From Ruminococcus flavefaciens (GTDB taxonomy: Bacteria > Bacteroidota > Bacteroidia > Bacteroidales > P3): DNA of 64,000 nt. Made by a program: the position numbers and the translations under genes. The stretch spans positions 282,499-346,498 of the forward strand of contig JAMPAI010000003.1 of NCBI GenBank assembly GCA_023667315.1. Direction: 5' to 3'. Under the pieces are notes generated by a model. The model ran no database searches. It saw nothing but the letters and a program-made list of their open reading frames with translations, and was not told where the DNA came from. Every line of letters starts with the position of its first letter. The first letter of the stretch is position 1. This document shows, in pieces, positions 50,877 to 59,916 of this stretch.

Positions 50877-51533
50877 TTAGGATATGTGTGTTTCGTTGAT
50901 TTTGGTGGCGTAGGTAAGTGTGGAGTATTGTTTTTCTTCGGCATCGCAGACATACGCCCATACGCGGATCTCGTCTTTCTTCCAATCGTCGGGGATGGCA
51001 ACACCGAGGTTGGAGGCTTCGCGGGTAATGGCCTTGATGGCGGTGGCAGTTTGACCGGAGGGAATATGATATACCACCACCGATATTTTGTCGTCTTTCC
51101 GGGGCGAGTCCTGTTCGGGTGTTGTCCACGAGATGGCTACTTTGGAGCCGAAAGAATAGTGCAGTAAGTGGCATCCGATGGCATCCAAAGGGGGAAAGTT
51201 GCCGCGGGTGAGGTTGACTTTGGAATAATCGATATTCACGTTGCCGTCCTTGCAGGTGGTGGCATTTCTTAGCAGGTCGGAAAAGGCGGCGTTGAAGGGT
51301 GTCTGGCCTTTCTTGGGGGGAGTGTAGGATTGCTTGATGATGGGCGTGAAGTGTTTTAGAAACCTCATCGCGGTGGCGAACTTGGTACGGTGGGCGGTCT
51401 GTGCGGGGGTGCGGGGATTGTGGACGTTGGCGGGAAGGGCTTTCATGTAGGGGATTCCTTTCCAGCTGCTGCCGACGACTTTTCCCACCTTGCCTTTGAA
51501 GCCGCCGAGGATGCCTTGTTTGATGGTTCCCAT
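50877..51533 (-). CDS. DUF6266 family protein
   Basis: The 218-residue protein starts MGTIKQGILGGFKGKVG followed by SSWKGIPYMKALP, the diagnostic DUF6266 N terminus, and has a beta-rich C-terminal half (KVAISWTTP, ISVVVYHIPSG, RVWAYVCDAEEKQ). Function unknown. It lies between a paralogue (51613-52248) and the holin gene, 12 bases from the latter. Confidence 0.85.
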   Translation of the reverse strand: MGTIKQGILGGFKGKVGKVVGSSWKGIPYMKALPANVHNPRTPAQTAHRTKFATAMRFLKHFTPIIKQSYTPPKKGQTPFNAAFSDLLRNATTCKDGNVNIDYSKVNLTRGNFPPLDAIGCHLLHYSFGSKVAISWTTPEQDSPRKDDKISVVVYHIPSGQTATAIKAITREASNLGVAIPDDWKKDEIRVWAYVCDAEEKQYSTLTYATKINETHIS

Positions 51534-51612
51534 AGGGTGTTCTTTTTAGGGTTAAGAAGAGGGGCGCCCGTTAGGAGCGCCCCGTGAACTTGCGGTGTGT
51601 CGGTGGTGGTCG

Positions 51613-52248
51613 TTAGGCGGCTTCGACGATTTCGCCAAGGTAGATGCTGTCGGACACGGTGCGGCTGTCTTCGCTCTGGAAGGCGAGGTAGCCGTGGAGT
51701 TTCTCGGTGGCCCAGCCGTCGGGAAGGGTGTAGGTGAGGCTTGTGTCGGTGCGGGTGGTGCTCCCGATTTGATAGACGGCCTCGCCGCGGTTTTCGTTGT
51801 AGAGCAGGAACATGATTTTGTCAGTGGTGGCGGCACCGGTGGTATCGCTGTTGTCGCTCCAGGATACTTTGACTTGTCCGGCATCGACATCGGCTGTGCA
51901 GCCCATCACGCCGGGCAAGGAACCGCGAGACACGACCACTTTGGCGAAGTCGATGGCGGTGCCGTCGGCATTGAAGGTTTCTTTGACGACGTGCGCCATG
52001 GCCGCGTTCATGGCGGTGCGCTTGTTGGCCTGGCTCTTGTAGCCGATTTTGATAAAGGGGCTGATGGATTGAAGGAACTTCAATGCGATTCGGAATTTGC
52101 TCCGCTGGTTTACCTGTTTTTCGGTGCGGGCGTCGTTGTAGCTTTGGGCGAGGGCGCGCATATAGCTGATGCCTTTCCAACTGCCGCCGATGACGGTTCC
52201 GACTTTGCCGGAGAAGCCGCCGAGGATGCCTTGTTTGATTACTCCCAT
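51613..52248 (-). CDS. DUF6266 family protein (paralogue)
   Basis: The 211-residue protein starts MGVIKQGILGGFSGKVG followed by GSWKGISYMRALA, so it shares the N-terminal module of its neighbour but diverges toward the C terminus (KVSWSDNSDT, IMFLLYNENRGEAVYQ). Function unknown. A good promoter (52374-52405) precedes it, making it the first gene of the cassette. Confidence 0.85.
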   Translation of the reverse strand: MGVIKQGILGGFSGKVGTVIGGSWKGISYMRALAQSYNDARTEKQVNQRSKFRIALKFLQSISPFIKIGYKSQANKRTAMNAAMAHVVKETFNADGTAIDFAKVVVSRGSLPGVMGCTADVDAGQVKVSWSDNSDTTGAATTDKIMFLLYNENRGEAVYQIGSTTRTDTSLTYTLPDGWATEKLHGYLAFQSEDSRTVSDSIYLGEIVEAA

Positions 52249-52373
52249 GGTGTTTTGTGTGTTTAGGGGTTAATGACTGGTTTTTGCTTGGACTTGACAC
52301 GACTTTGATGCGAGGGGAACCACTGCAAGGTCGGCCGGGGTCTTGGGTGGGTTGCTGTCGCTTCCGTCCGTGG

Positions 52374-52405
52374 CAAATGTAGGCTTATTTACAGCCAAAA
52401 ACAAA
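52374..52405 (-). promoter_or_regulatory. promoter of the DUF6266/lysis cassette
   Basis: The minus strand reads TTTG (52402-52405), a 20-base spacer and TACATTTG (52374-52381), a full consensus match. The leader to the first start codon is about 120 bases. Confidence 0.6.
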
Positions 52406-52800
52406 CATAAATCACTGTGTTTTAGTTTGTTATATAACATCGGAAGGGATAAGAAAAGAAGGGAAAGAAAGGGAAAGGAAAGGGGCGTGAAAAAAAATGT
52501 GCGAGGCGGTGTCCTTTCGGAGCCGCAGGCGCCGTCCCTCCAACCAAAATATTTCCCCCGCCCACAAAAAAATCAATGAGGGGGAAAAGAAAAAAAGATT
52601 GCAATCTCTCTGACGGAATGGAGGGTTTTGTCAAGGTTGCGGAGGAAGAAAAGTTTTTCGTTGGCTCGAAAAACTTTTTTCCGGAGCACCCGCAGGGCTT
52701 GACCTTGACAATGCCCGGAATGAAGTTTCCTTTGTAATCTTTTTTTTCTTTCGGGCGGGGTAAATGTTTTGGTTTTAAATAAAATTCCTATTTCGGCGGG

Positions 52801-52982
52801 GGCTTGCGGATGCAAGCCTCCGCTTTTCCCTTGGTGGGTGGCCGTGGAGCGTAGCGGAGCGGCCTCCCTCCATCTCGCCTTTCTCCTTGTTCCTCGACGC
52901 GGAGCGTCGTCCTGTTTGCGCGTAGCGCATGGATAATAAAGGGCGTAGCCCTTACTGCTTGATGTCTACGCTGTAAGCGTAG
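52801..52982. repeat. series of perfect short hairpins with GTA/GGA loops
   Basis: Five hairpins occur in 182 bases: GGCTTGC-GGAT-GCAAGCC (52801-52818), CGACGC-GGA-GCGTCG (52895-52909), TGCGC-GTA-GCGCA (52917-52929), AAGGGC-GTA-GCCCTT (52939-52953) and CTACGCT-GTA-AGCGTAG (52966-52982). Stems differ, loops are nearly constant. More loosely paired palindromes continue to about 53290. Confidence 0.75.
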
Positions 52983-53309
52983 CAGGAAAAACAGCCTTGA
53001 GCTGCGTTGGGCAGGAAGCCGTAGGCCGCAGGCCTATGGCTTCCGTGCGGGCGCGCCGTCTGCGCGCGGAGGGAGGGCGGGAGGCGCAGGTGGGGCGTAA
53101 CGAAGTGGAGCCCCGCGGCGACCTGCCTCCGGCCCCGGAGGCTTGCCGGGGATGGGATGTGGGGTGGACAAGCCGGAGGGATCAGCCCGACCGACCAGCA
53201 GGCGCGCCACACTAAGCGGCGGTTGCCCCCTTTTGACAATCCGGCGCGAAGCGCCTCCGCTTTGGGGTTACAGGGGGCAAGAGTAGCCGCGGGTGAGGAG
53301 GAACGCAGC

Positions 53310-53475
53310 AAAAAAGGATTTTTTTAGCTAAGCCCGCTTTGTTTTTTGCAAGGCTTTGCGAAAAACAAATGTGGGCGTGCGGTGCACACAAGGGTGGCCC
53401 CGAAAAATACTACCCGAAGGGTGGAGATTTTTCGGGGCCATTCACGCAGCCCTTGTGGGCAAAAAAAATCCTTTT
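53310..53475. repeat. nested inverted repeat
   Basis: Outer arms AAAAAGGATTTTTTT (from 53310) and AAAAAAATCCTTTT (to 53475); middle arms CACAAGGG (53387-53394) and CCCTTGTG (53450-53457); inner arms TGGCCCCGAAAAAT (53395-53408) and its exact complement (53427-53440); loop hairpin ACCC-GA-AGGGT. It could form a long branched stem in DNA or RNA. Confidence 0.75.
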
Positions 53476-53690
53476 ATTGCGGAGTGACGACGAACACCTT
53501 TTTTCCTGCTACGCGGCGACGTGTCTTGGCGGGTGCTACCCTACTCCGTGCCGGTGGGGCGAGGCCGGGCGGTGTGGTGCGGTCGCCTTAGGCGGCCGCT
53601 TCCCTTTGTTCCTATTGTGGACTGATTTGGAAAATATGAGCGAAAAAGAGTGTATGTGCTGTATATTGTATTGATATATAGGATACTGAT

Positions 53691-53728
53691 GGGATTACTA
53701 CTTATTTTGAGGGATTACTACTTATTTT
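53691..53728. repeat. two 18-bp direct repeats
   Basis: GGGATTACTACTTATTTT occurs at 53691-53708 and again at 53711-53728 (period 20). A related TTCTACTTATTTTTT lies at about 53769-53783, at the 3' end of the AlbA-type gene. Confidence 0.6.
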
Positions 53729-53775
53729 TGAAGTGAATTTCATTGTAAATCAATTGTATGGGTGGCTTGTTCTAC

Positions 53776-55449
53776 TTATTTTTTACTCGTTTCTAATGTC
53801 AAATGCCAATGCTTTCCGTCTGAATACAGGCGTCCGTCTTGTCGCATTTCCTTCAAAAGGTTGCTCAATATCCATAGTTTCTGTTCTTCGGTGCGGGTGG
53901 CGGGGAGGGCGGGTTTGATGTATTCGATGATTTCCTTCCGGGTGGCTCCGTTGGGGGCGGTTTCGATGAACTGCTCCACCATTTGACGCAGCCGTCCCCG
54001 TTCGAGGCCTTTTACTTGGTTGTAGTGGGTGAGTTGTTTGGTTTTCTGGGCTACCCCCAGGGAGATGGTGTAGTGCGGGGCGCGTCCTTCGATGAGGCCT
54101 TTGCTGCGCAGGTGCTTGATGGCCGCCGCGCTTACCGGGTGGTTTTTCTGTACGGCGTCCAGCCAGATGCACTCGTTCATGCTCAGGTTCTTGTTTTGCT
54201 TGAGAAGTTGGGTGTACTTTTCGTCTATCATCTTGCCGTAGATGGTTACCTTGACTTCTCTCCTTTCGGGGTCGATGGCATAGTCCGGCATGGGGAAATG
54301 GCGTTCTTTCTGCAGGTGGAAGATTTTGTTGATGCCCCGGCCGATGGTGTCGATCATATTGAAGTTCACCATGGCCTTGCACAGGCAGCGATTGCGGTAA
54401 TAGCGCTGGGGGTCGTGGCTTTTGAGCACGTTTTCGATGCTTCCGGGGGCGAAGTTCCCGCCGTTGGCATAGATGAGTTCTCCGGGGCGTTCGACCAGGG
54501 TGATGCGTTCTTCCATGCGGTAGTCCATATGGGCTATGCAGTTGTGCAGGGCTTCGCGCATGGAGTAGTTGTCGTATTGTTGCTCGATGTCGGGGAAAAG
54601 GGTGCCTTCGGGGAGGTCGCGCATGGTGAGGTTGCGGACTTTGGCCAGGACTTTGTCGACGGTGAGCAGGTATGGGATGGTGAAGTGCTCGTAGTCGAGG
54701 GGAGTGTTGTTTTCGTCTTGAAGGATCCAGGAAATCTGCACGACGGCGGGATTCAGCTTGGACAGGGCGGTGGGTTTGCCGAGGAGAACCAGGGCGGCCC
54801 GTGTGAGCCCTCTTTCGGTCAGGACGCCGCTGTATCGGAGGAACTCTTCGGTTGTCCAGCCGTTGATTTCCGCAGCGGGAATGCGTTCTTTGTGGACTTT
54901 GGCAAACTCGATGCGGGCTTTTGCCAAGGCCAGTTCGTCGAGGTCTTCCGGATTCCAGTTTTCGACGGTCTCGCCCGACCAGTCGCGGACGGGGGGCTGG
55001 TTGCGGATTTCGTCTTGCTTGCCTTGGTCTAAGGGTTTGAGGCTTTCCCCGATGCGGGCATAGGGTATTTTCTTCCAGCACATGACCATGTTGCGGGGGG
55101 TGGCCGGGATTTGGAACAGGAGGATGCGTTTCTCCTCTACCGTTATTTCGGCTATCTCGCGGAACGACAGGCCTCCCGTGGTGCCTTGGGCAAGGTCGTT
55201 CTTGACTTTCTGCAGGGCTTGTGGGCTTTGCTTGTAGCGGGTTCCCACAAGCTGCCGTTTCTTGTTTTCCACGCCGAAGATGAGCCAAGCGAAATCTTCG
55301 CCGCGCAGGTTGGCTTCGTTGCTCAGGGCGGAGAAGTATTTGCCCAGTTCGTCCCAGTCGAAGCTTTCCTTGGCTTCCTTGAACTCTACCACTTCGTTCT
55401 CGTGGTGGTTCCACAGTTTGTTGAATATGGCCGTGTAGTCTGTTTTCAT
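53776..55449 (-). CDS. ATP-binding protein with AlbA_2 (Schlafen-type) and HATPase_c_4-like domains
   Basis: The 557-residue protein has an N-terminal AlbA_2/Schlafen-like domain (NEVVEFKEA at residue 18, FAWLIFGVENKKRQLVGTRY), a central GHKL-like ATPase region (DNYSMREALHNCIAHMDYR, RPGELIYANGGNF, RGINKIF), and C-terminal winged-helix-like segments (VSAAAIKHLRSKGLIEGRAPHYTI; NGATRKEIIEYIKPALP). The family is widespread and generally annotated as transcriptional regulators; some members occur in defence loci. A promoter with -7 at 55470-55477 drives it alone. Confidence 0.87.
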   Translation of the reverse strand: MKTDYTAIFNKLWNHHENEVVEFKEAKESFDWDELGKYFSALSNEANLRGEDFAWLIFGVENKKRQLVGTRYKQSPQALQKVKNDLAQGTTGGLSFREIAEITVEEKRILLFQIPATPRNMVMCWKKIPYARIGESLKPLDQGKQDEIRNQPPVRDWSGETVENWNPEDLDELALAKARIEFAKVHKERIPAAEINGWTTEEFLRYSGVLTERGLTRAALVLLGKPTALSKLNPAVVQISWILQDENNTPLDYEHFTIPYLLTVDKVLAKVRNLTMRDLPEGTLFPDIEQQYDNYSMREALHNCIAHMDYRMEERITLVERPGELIYANGGNFAPGSIENVLKSHDPQRYYRNRCLCKAMVNFNMIDTIGRGINKIFHLQKERHFPMPDYAIDPERREVKVTIYGKMIDEKYTQLLKQNKNLSMNECIWLDAVQKNHPVSAAAIKHLRSKGLIEGRAPHYTISLGVAQKTKQLTHYNQVKGLERGRLRQMVEQFIETAPNGATRKEIIEYIKPALPATRTEEQKLWILSNLLKEMRQDGRLYSDGKHWHLTLETSKK

Positions 55450-55469
55450 CCTTGGCGTGTATTGCGGTG

Positions 55470-55477
55470 CAAAGGTA
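55470..55477 (-). promoter_or_regulatory. -7 element of the AlbA-type gene
   Basis: The minus strand reads TACCTTTG, 20 bases upstream of the ATG. Confidence 0.5.
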
Positions 55478-55681
55478 GCGATAAATTGCGGGGCTTTTCG
55501 AGGCCGAGTGGAATTAGAGGATTCAAGGCGCGTTGTCTTCTCTTGTCTTGTCTATTGTTTTGGTCTGGGTATGGAAGGCTGAGGGCATCTGACGGGAAAG
55601 ATGCGAAGTGTTTGGCATAAAAAATTCAAGAAAATGTTAACGTTTCTTAGAAAAGGCTAACTTAGCAGTTGAAAAATCCAT

Positions 55682-56557
55682 ATGCCTATGGAAGATTCTG
55701 TTATGCGTTTACCTTTGCACCAATTGGTGGATCAACTCCCAGAAAGCAATCGAGTGGGGTCAGATTATTTTTTTGTGGATAGCCGTTCATACTCTGATGA
55801 ATTGATACCTCTTTGTCATAAATTGACCGTAATGGTTCTCGCAACAAGAGGTAAGTTTGTTTTTTCGATTGGCGAAAAGAAATATGAAATGCAAGCGCCT
55901 TTTGCTGTTCTTTCTTTTAACAAGATTGAGCGAAAAATTCATTCATTGTCGAATGATGCTGAATTTAGAGTTATTATGATGTCTGATTGTTTCTTTTGTG
56001 AATTGTTTAGGGAATTTTCTTTGCATATGGCCATTCTTCGGCCCTTCTTTGAAGATTACGCTTTTTCTTTAACAAAAAATGAAGTGGAAGATATCATTGT
56101 TTACTATAATATGATTGCGAAAGAACTTAATAAGATAGAGAATATCAGACGTAGGGGGGTGATTCGTTGTCTTACCACAGCATTGCTTGTGGGTTATTCT
56201 CCTTCTAAACAAATGAAAAACAAGAGGTTTTTGCATAGAAAGGGTTTGATTGTGGAAAAGTTTATTGATTTACTTTTTTCTTGTTTTAAGGATCGGAGAA
56301 CAGTAAAATTTTATGCGGAGAAGTTATGCATAACGCCTGTATATTTGACTATGACCGTCAAGGATGTTACGGGAATTTCGGCATTGCAATGGATTGATTA
56401 TGTGGTTTCAACCGAGCTTATGTACATATTGCGTTCTACGGATTTATCCTTGGAGGAATTGGCGCAAATATTTCATTTTCAGGATACTGATTGTCTTAAT
56501 AAGTATTTTCGGCGGATAACAGGATATTCACCGAGCGTGTATAGAAAATTTCTATAG
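55682..56557 (+). CDS. AraC-family transcriptional regulator
   Basis: The 291-residue protein has an N-terminal cupin-like sensor (LTVMVLATRGKFVFSIGEKKYEM, about residues 48-75) and a C-terminal double helix-turn-helix (FYAEKLCITPVYLTMTVKDVTG; LSLEELAQIFHFQDTDCLNKYFRRITGYSP) typical of AraC/XylS. The base composition is markedly AT-rich, unlike the backbone, and continuous with the peptide-export genes downstream, so it may control them; this is inferred from position only. Confidence 0.88.
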   Translation: MPMEDSVMRLPLHQLVDQLPESNRVGSDYFFVDSRSYSDELIPLCHKLTVMVLATRGKFVFSIGEKKYEMQAPFAVLSFNKIERKIHSLSNDAEFRVIMMSDCFFCELFREFSLHMAILRPFFEDYAFSLTKNEVEDIIVYYNMIAKELNKIENIRRRGVIRCLTTALLVGYSPSKQMKNKRFLHRKGLIVEKFIDLLFSCFKDRRTVKFYAEKLCITPVYLTMTVKDVTGISALQWIDYVVSTELMYILRSTDLSLEELAQIFHFQDTDCLNKYFRRITGYSPSVYRKFL

Positions 56558-56680
56558 ACTTCGCTTTTGTGAAATCGAAAATATTCATCGTAGTTTAAAA
56601 ATCTTCGGATTTTGTCAAAATCTTGATATTTGTATATGGGCATATATGATATAGTTTTGTGCTGTAAGAGTTTTTGTCAT

Positions 56681-56932
56681 ATGAAGTTCTTGAAAGACAA
56701 GGAGCGCATTGAGCGGTTAGTTCGCTTAGTACAAATGCGATGGCATGGTACACCGGCAGACTATGCCCTGAAGTTGGAAATCTCTGAGAGTACTTTTTAC
56801 AGAATCATAGCAACTTTACGAGAGATGGGCGCTCCAATCGTTTATAACAATATTGATTGTTGCTATCAATTCACCCAGCCTACGGAAATAAAATGTTGTA
56901 TTGAGGTGTCTGTTTTAGATAGCAACGACTAG
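56681..56932 (+). CDS. small helix-turn-helix protein
   Basis: The 83-residue product starting at MKFLKDKERIERL has an HTH-11-like motif (RWHGTPADYALKLEISESTFYRIIATLREMGAPIVY) and a short C-terminal beta segment. Similar single-domain HTH proteins accompany GG-leader peptide loci in Bacteroidota. The 56630 start would add an unlikely hydrophobic leader; 56681 is chosen because it begins on the usual MKFLxDKxRIERL pattern. Confidence 0.75.
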   Translation: MKFLKDKERIERLVRLVQMRWHGTPADYALKLEISESTFYRIIATLREMGAPIVYNNIDCCYQFTQPTEIKCCIEVSVLDSND

Positions 56933-57043
56933 TAGGTTTGCAAAACATTCGGTATTAATGATATTGCTATTGATATCGATGCTTTTATTTCGAGTTTCTA
57001 AAATTTTGGTGGTATACATCCATTCGAACTTGAACGTTGTAAA

Positions 57044-58558
57044 TTAATGAGAGTTTAATTGCAATTGGTGATACTGAGTTGCCGACATCTCTAATTTTTG
57101 GTTTGTAGTAAAATCATAGAGGGTCATTTTGCGGATGGTGTAGTATAAAATCCAGTATTGTTTCAAATCCGATATATAGGTGTTTAGTAAATCGTTTTTT
57201 TGGGTAATGGCATCGCGGTATTCTGTAAAACTGATTTTTGATAATGTATATTGGAGGCGTTCCATTTCGGCTCTTTGAGTGGATATTTCGTAGGCCTGCT
57301 TGGATATTTTTAACTTTTTGGCATACATGACAAATTGTGCGATATTTTGCCTGAGTTCTCTTTCAATAGTTTGTTTCTCTTGGTGAATTTGTAATTGGAC
57401 AGACTCCTGTGTCACTTTTGCTTTGTTAATGCGACTTTTAGCCTTTCCCCAATCTAGCAAAGGAATTTGTAAACCAACTGATACCATTTCCCGATCTAGA
57501 AGAGAGGCGTAGGCTTGAGGCAAGTGTTCAGCATTTTGGTTGAGGCTAAAGGATGCGTAAATTTCCATGCTGAAACGATTTTCTGATTTGGCCTGTGCCA
57601 AATTACTCTTGGACTCCCATTCCCTTTGGAGGAATTCATGGTAAAGTGGATTGTTTTCCGCAATCTCATGCAAAGCAGTTTTTTCATCGATTTGGGGAAA
57701 TATTTCTACGGTGGGGATATTGAAAAACCAGGTTCCTTCGTGGGAGAGAGCGAGGAAGTCTTTCAGTTCGTTTTCTGCACTTTCTTTTTCCATGCGTTTT
57801 TTATCTTGTTCGTATTCTGCCTGTAGAAATGAAAGTTTTATTTGCAGGTAATCAGACTCTGTAATAGTATTGCGAGTGAATTTTTCATATGCTATGGCGT
57901 GAATGGTGTCGGCAGCGTCGCGGTCATTCTGGGCATTTGTGTATTGCTCCTGCTGCAACAAAGCCTCAAAATACAATTCAATTGCGTGAATGTGGATATT
58001 CTCTTGCTCCTGCATGTATTTTTGCCGAGCGACACTATATTTGATCGGGTTGATCTTCTGCTCCCATTTGCTGGCATTATATGTGAACAGAGATTGGCTA
58101 ATGCTGACATTAAAAGGAGTGGCGAGATAAGATTTGGTTCTGTTTATGCCATAAAGATCCAGTCGCTCGAGTCCGGATGAAACGGAAATTCGTGTATTGG
58201 TATATGGAATGAATTGTGTTAAACGTAAACCACCCTCATAGTCACCATAAAATTGAGGAACAAAAGTTTCACGACCGTCACTTAAAGTAGTTCGGGTAAA
58301 AGAGCGATTGATTTGGGGTAGGGTTCCTGTGAATGAGAGCTCGGGTAAAAGTTCTTTTTTTACGGCTATATATTCCCAGTGGCTTTCCATGAAAATTTTT
58401 TGGGCTATTATGGCTTGATCACTGTGGATAGACCATGCTAAAACATTTCCTATGGATACGGTACGAGATGGCGGGGGGCTATCATTACCACAATGGGCCA
58501 AATGGGAAATCAAACAACATAGAAGGCATATGATTATGCCTTTTAAATATGTTTTCAT
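57044..58558 (-). CDS. TolC-family outer-membrane channel of the peptide exporter
   Basis: The 504-residue protein has a signal peptide, long amphipathic helices (about residues 150-230 and 370-440) and beta segments (FNVSISQSLFTYN, VSVGLQIPLLDWGKAKSR), as in outer-membrane factors. It is the last gene of the ABC-HlyD-TolC operon; the ATGA overlap with the HlyD gene implies coupling. Its AT-rich codon use matches the exporter genes. Confidence 0.88.
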   Translation of the reverse strand: MKTYLKGIIICLLCCLISHLAHCGNDSPPPSRTVSIGNVLAWSIHSDQAIIAQKIFMESHWEYIAVKKELLPELSFTGTLPQINRSFTRTTLSDGRETFVPQFYGDYEGGLRLTQFIPYTNTRISVSSGLERLDLYGINRTKSYLATPFNVSISQSLFTYNASKWEQKINPIKYSVARQKYMQEQENIHIHAIELYFEALLQQEQYTNAQNDRDAADTIHAIAYEKFTRNTITESDYLQIKLSFLQAEYEQDKKRMEKESAENELKDFLALSHEGTWFFNIPTVEIFPQIDEKTALHEIAENNPLYHEFLQREWESKSNLAQAKSENRFSMEIYASFSLNQNAEHLPQAYASLLDREMVSVGLQIPLLDWGKAKSRINKAKVTQESVQLQIHQEKQTIERELRQNIAQFVMYAKKLKISKQAYEISTQRAEMERLQYTLSKISFTEYRDAITQKNDLLNTYISDLKQYWILYYTIRKMTLYDFTTNQKLEMSATQYHQLQLNSH

Positions 58559-59916
58559 CGGTAGAGGGATGATTTTATGGGTTTGATTATGCGATCCAAT
58601 ATACTGAGTTCTTCTGTAATAATTTCAGCATTCCCCTGCATCTCCTGAGAGAAGGGCAAAGTGATGCCATAATTTGTTGATAAGCTATCTGGAAGCAATA
58701 ATTCTACAATCATGTATTGAATATCGTCTTGTTGGACAGGGATAGTGGATATTTGTCCGACTTCGGCCTGAACCATACCAAATTCCATATATGGAAAGGC
58801 ATCAAACTGTATCTTTACTTTTTGACCTGCCTTAACCTTGCCTGCGCCTTGCGAGGGAAGTTTGGCCTTCCCCATGATTTTAAGGGTTTGGCAAGGAATA
58901 ACACTGAGTAGTATATCTCCAGTGTTGATTTGTTGATTTTCTTGCCAATAAGATGTTAGTGCTATTTTTCCATCGATGGGACTTCGGAGAATATAATTTT
59001 TTTCCCATGCATCTATTCCGGCACGAAGGTTTCCGCAAGTTGACGATAACTCAATAGTATATTGTTGGTATTGCTCGTTTTTTTGTTGAGCCAATTCCCA
59101 ATACTGTTCTTCTAATTGTGCAACGGAAAGATCGGCGGAAAGGATTTCTGCTTCCGCATTTTCTTTGGCTTGTATACTCTGCAGAAGATTTGTCCGTGTA
59201 TTTTCATATTCAATTTGAGTAATGGCATTTCGAATGAAGAGTAAAGAATCTGTTTGAAATAATTTCTTTTGTGATTCCAATTGTTGAATGGACAGTAGGT
59301 ATTTCCTTTTTGCGCTTTCACGCATTTTTTCATGTATGTCTTTTTGAACTAAGACAACCCTCTGTTTTTGATTGTAGTAGTCATTTTTCAAAAAATTCCT
59401 GTAATCTTGGAGTGCTTTGGCGAACTGGCTATAGTCACTTTGAAATTCACCCAATGCTAATGTTTCGCCTACCAGAGGAAAATACCCCGTGTCTGTTAGA
59501 TAAGATGGATGAGAGATGTAATCTTCCAAGATGGACTTAGCCCGTATGGCGTCTCTGTAGTTGGCCGGATTCTCCAATATGGCCAGGATATCTCCTTTTC
59601 TTACTTCTGAAGCTTCATGAATCAAGAGCGTGTCTATCTTTCCGGTAGAACGTGCAGCGAGATGAACGGGAAGGTTTATGGTGAAAACGGATACAGGGCA
59701 GGATATAGTGTCGGGATACTTTACAAAACCGCTCCCAATGAGAAGGATACCGATTACGGTAGAAACGACACCAATTCCCCAACGTATGATCCATTTTGGA
59801 GGGCGTCCTAAGATGTCTTGTACTTCAGGACTGAACTTTTGTGTATGGAAAAAGTTTTGCTCTTTTTCTTGTGTTGGATTGTTATCTGGCATCTTTTTAC
59901 TATTGTCCGAGTTCAA
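58555..59916 (-). CDS. HlyD-family adaptor of the peptide exporter
   Basis: The 453-residue protein has one N-terminal membrane segment (about residues 45-65), a lipoyl-like half (LAARSTGKIDTLLIHEASEVRKGDILAIL), a long coiled coil (about residues 180-300), the second lipoyl half (ILRSPIDGKIALTSYWQENQQINTGD) and a barrel region. The size and the N-terminal 'KFSPEVQDILGRPP' segment match adaptors that work with C39-peptidase ABC exporters. It overlaps the ABC gene by 17 bases. Confidence 0.9.
   Translation of the reverse strand: MNSDNSKKMPDNNPTQEKEQNFFHTQKFSPEVQDILGRPPKWIIRWGIGVVSTVIGILLIGSGFVKYPDTISCPVSVFTINLPVHLAARSTGKIDTLLIHEASEVRKGDILAILENPANYRDAIRAKSILEDYISHPSYLTDTGYFPLVGETLALGEFQSDYSQFAKALQDYRNFLKNDYYNQKQRVVLVQKDIHEKMRESAKRKYLLSIQQLESQKKLFQTDSLLFIRNAITQIEYENTRTNLLQSIQAKENAEAEILSADLSVAQLEEQYWELAQQKNEQYQQYTIELSSTCGNLRAGIDAWEKNYILRSPIDGKIALTSYWQENQQINTGDILLSVIPCQTLKIMGKAKLPSQGAGKVKAGQKVKIQFDAFPYMEFGMVQAEVGQISTIPVQQDDIQYMIVELLLPDSLSTNYGITLPFSQEMQGNAEIITEELSILDRIIKPIKSSLYR

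Larger units (their letters stand above)
52249..53775. other. 1.5-kb non-coding, hairpin-rich region
   Basis: No gene is supported here. It contains the promoter at 52374-52405, a purine-rich tract (about 52445-52500), a series of short hairpins (52801-53100), a nested large inverted repeat (53310-53475) and direct repeats (53691-53728). GC content is high at 52.8-53.3 kb and low at the right end. It separates the lysis cassette from the AlbA-type regulator gene. Confidence 0.6.

Noticed and set aside
49449-52248. Prophage
   Set aside because: Only lysis-type and DUF6266 genes are present; no integrase, terminase, capsid, portal or tail genes occur on either side within the window.
52801-53300. 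Possible CRISPR array
   Set aside because: The hairpins have different stems and no constant repeat or spacer length, and no cas genes are present.
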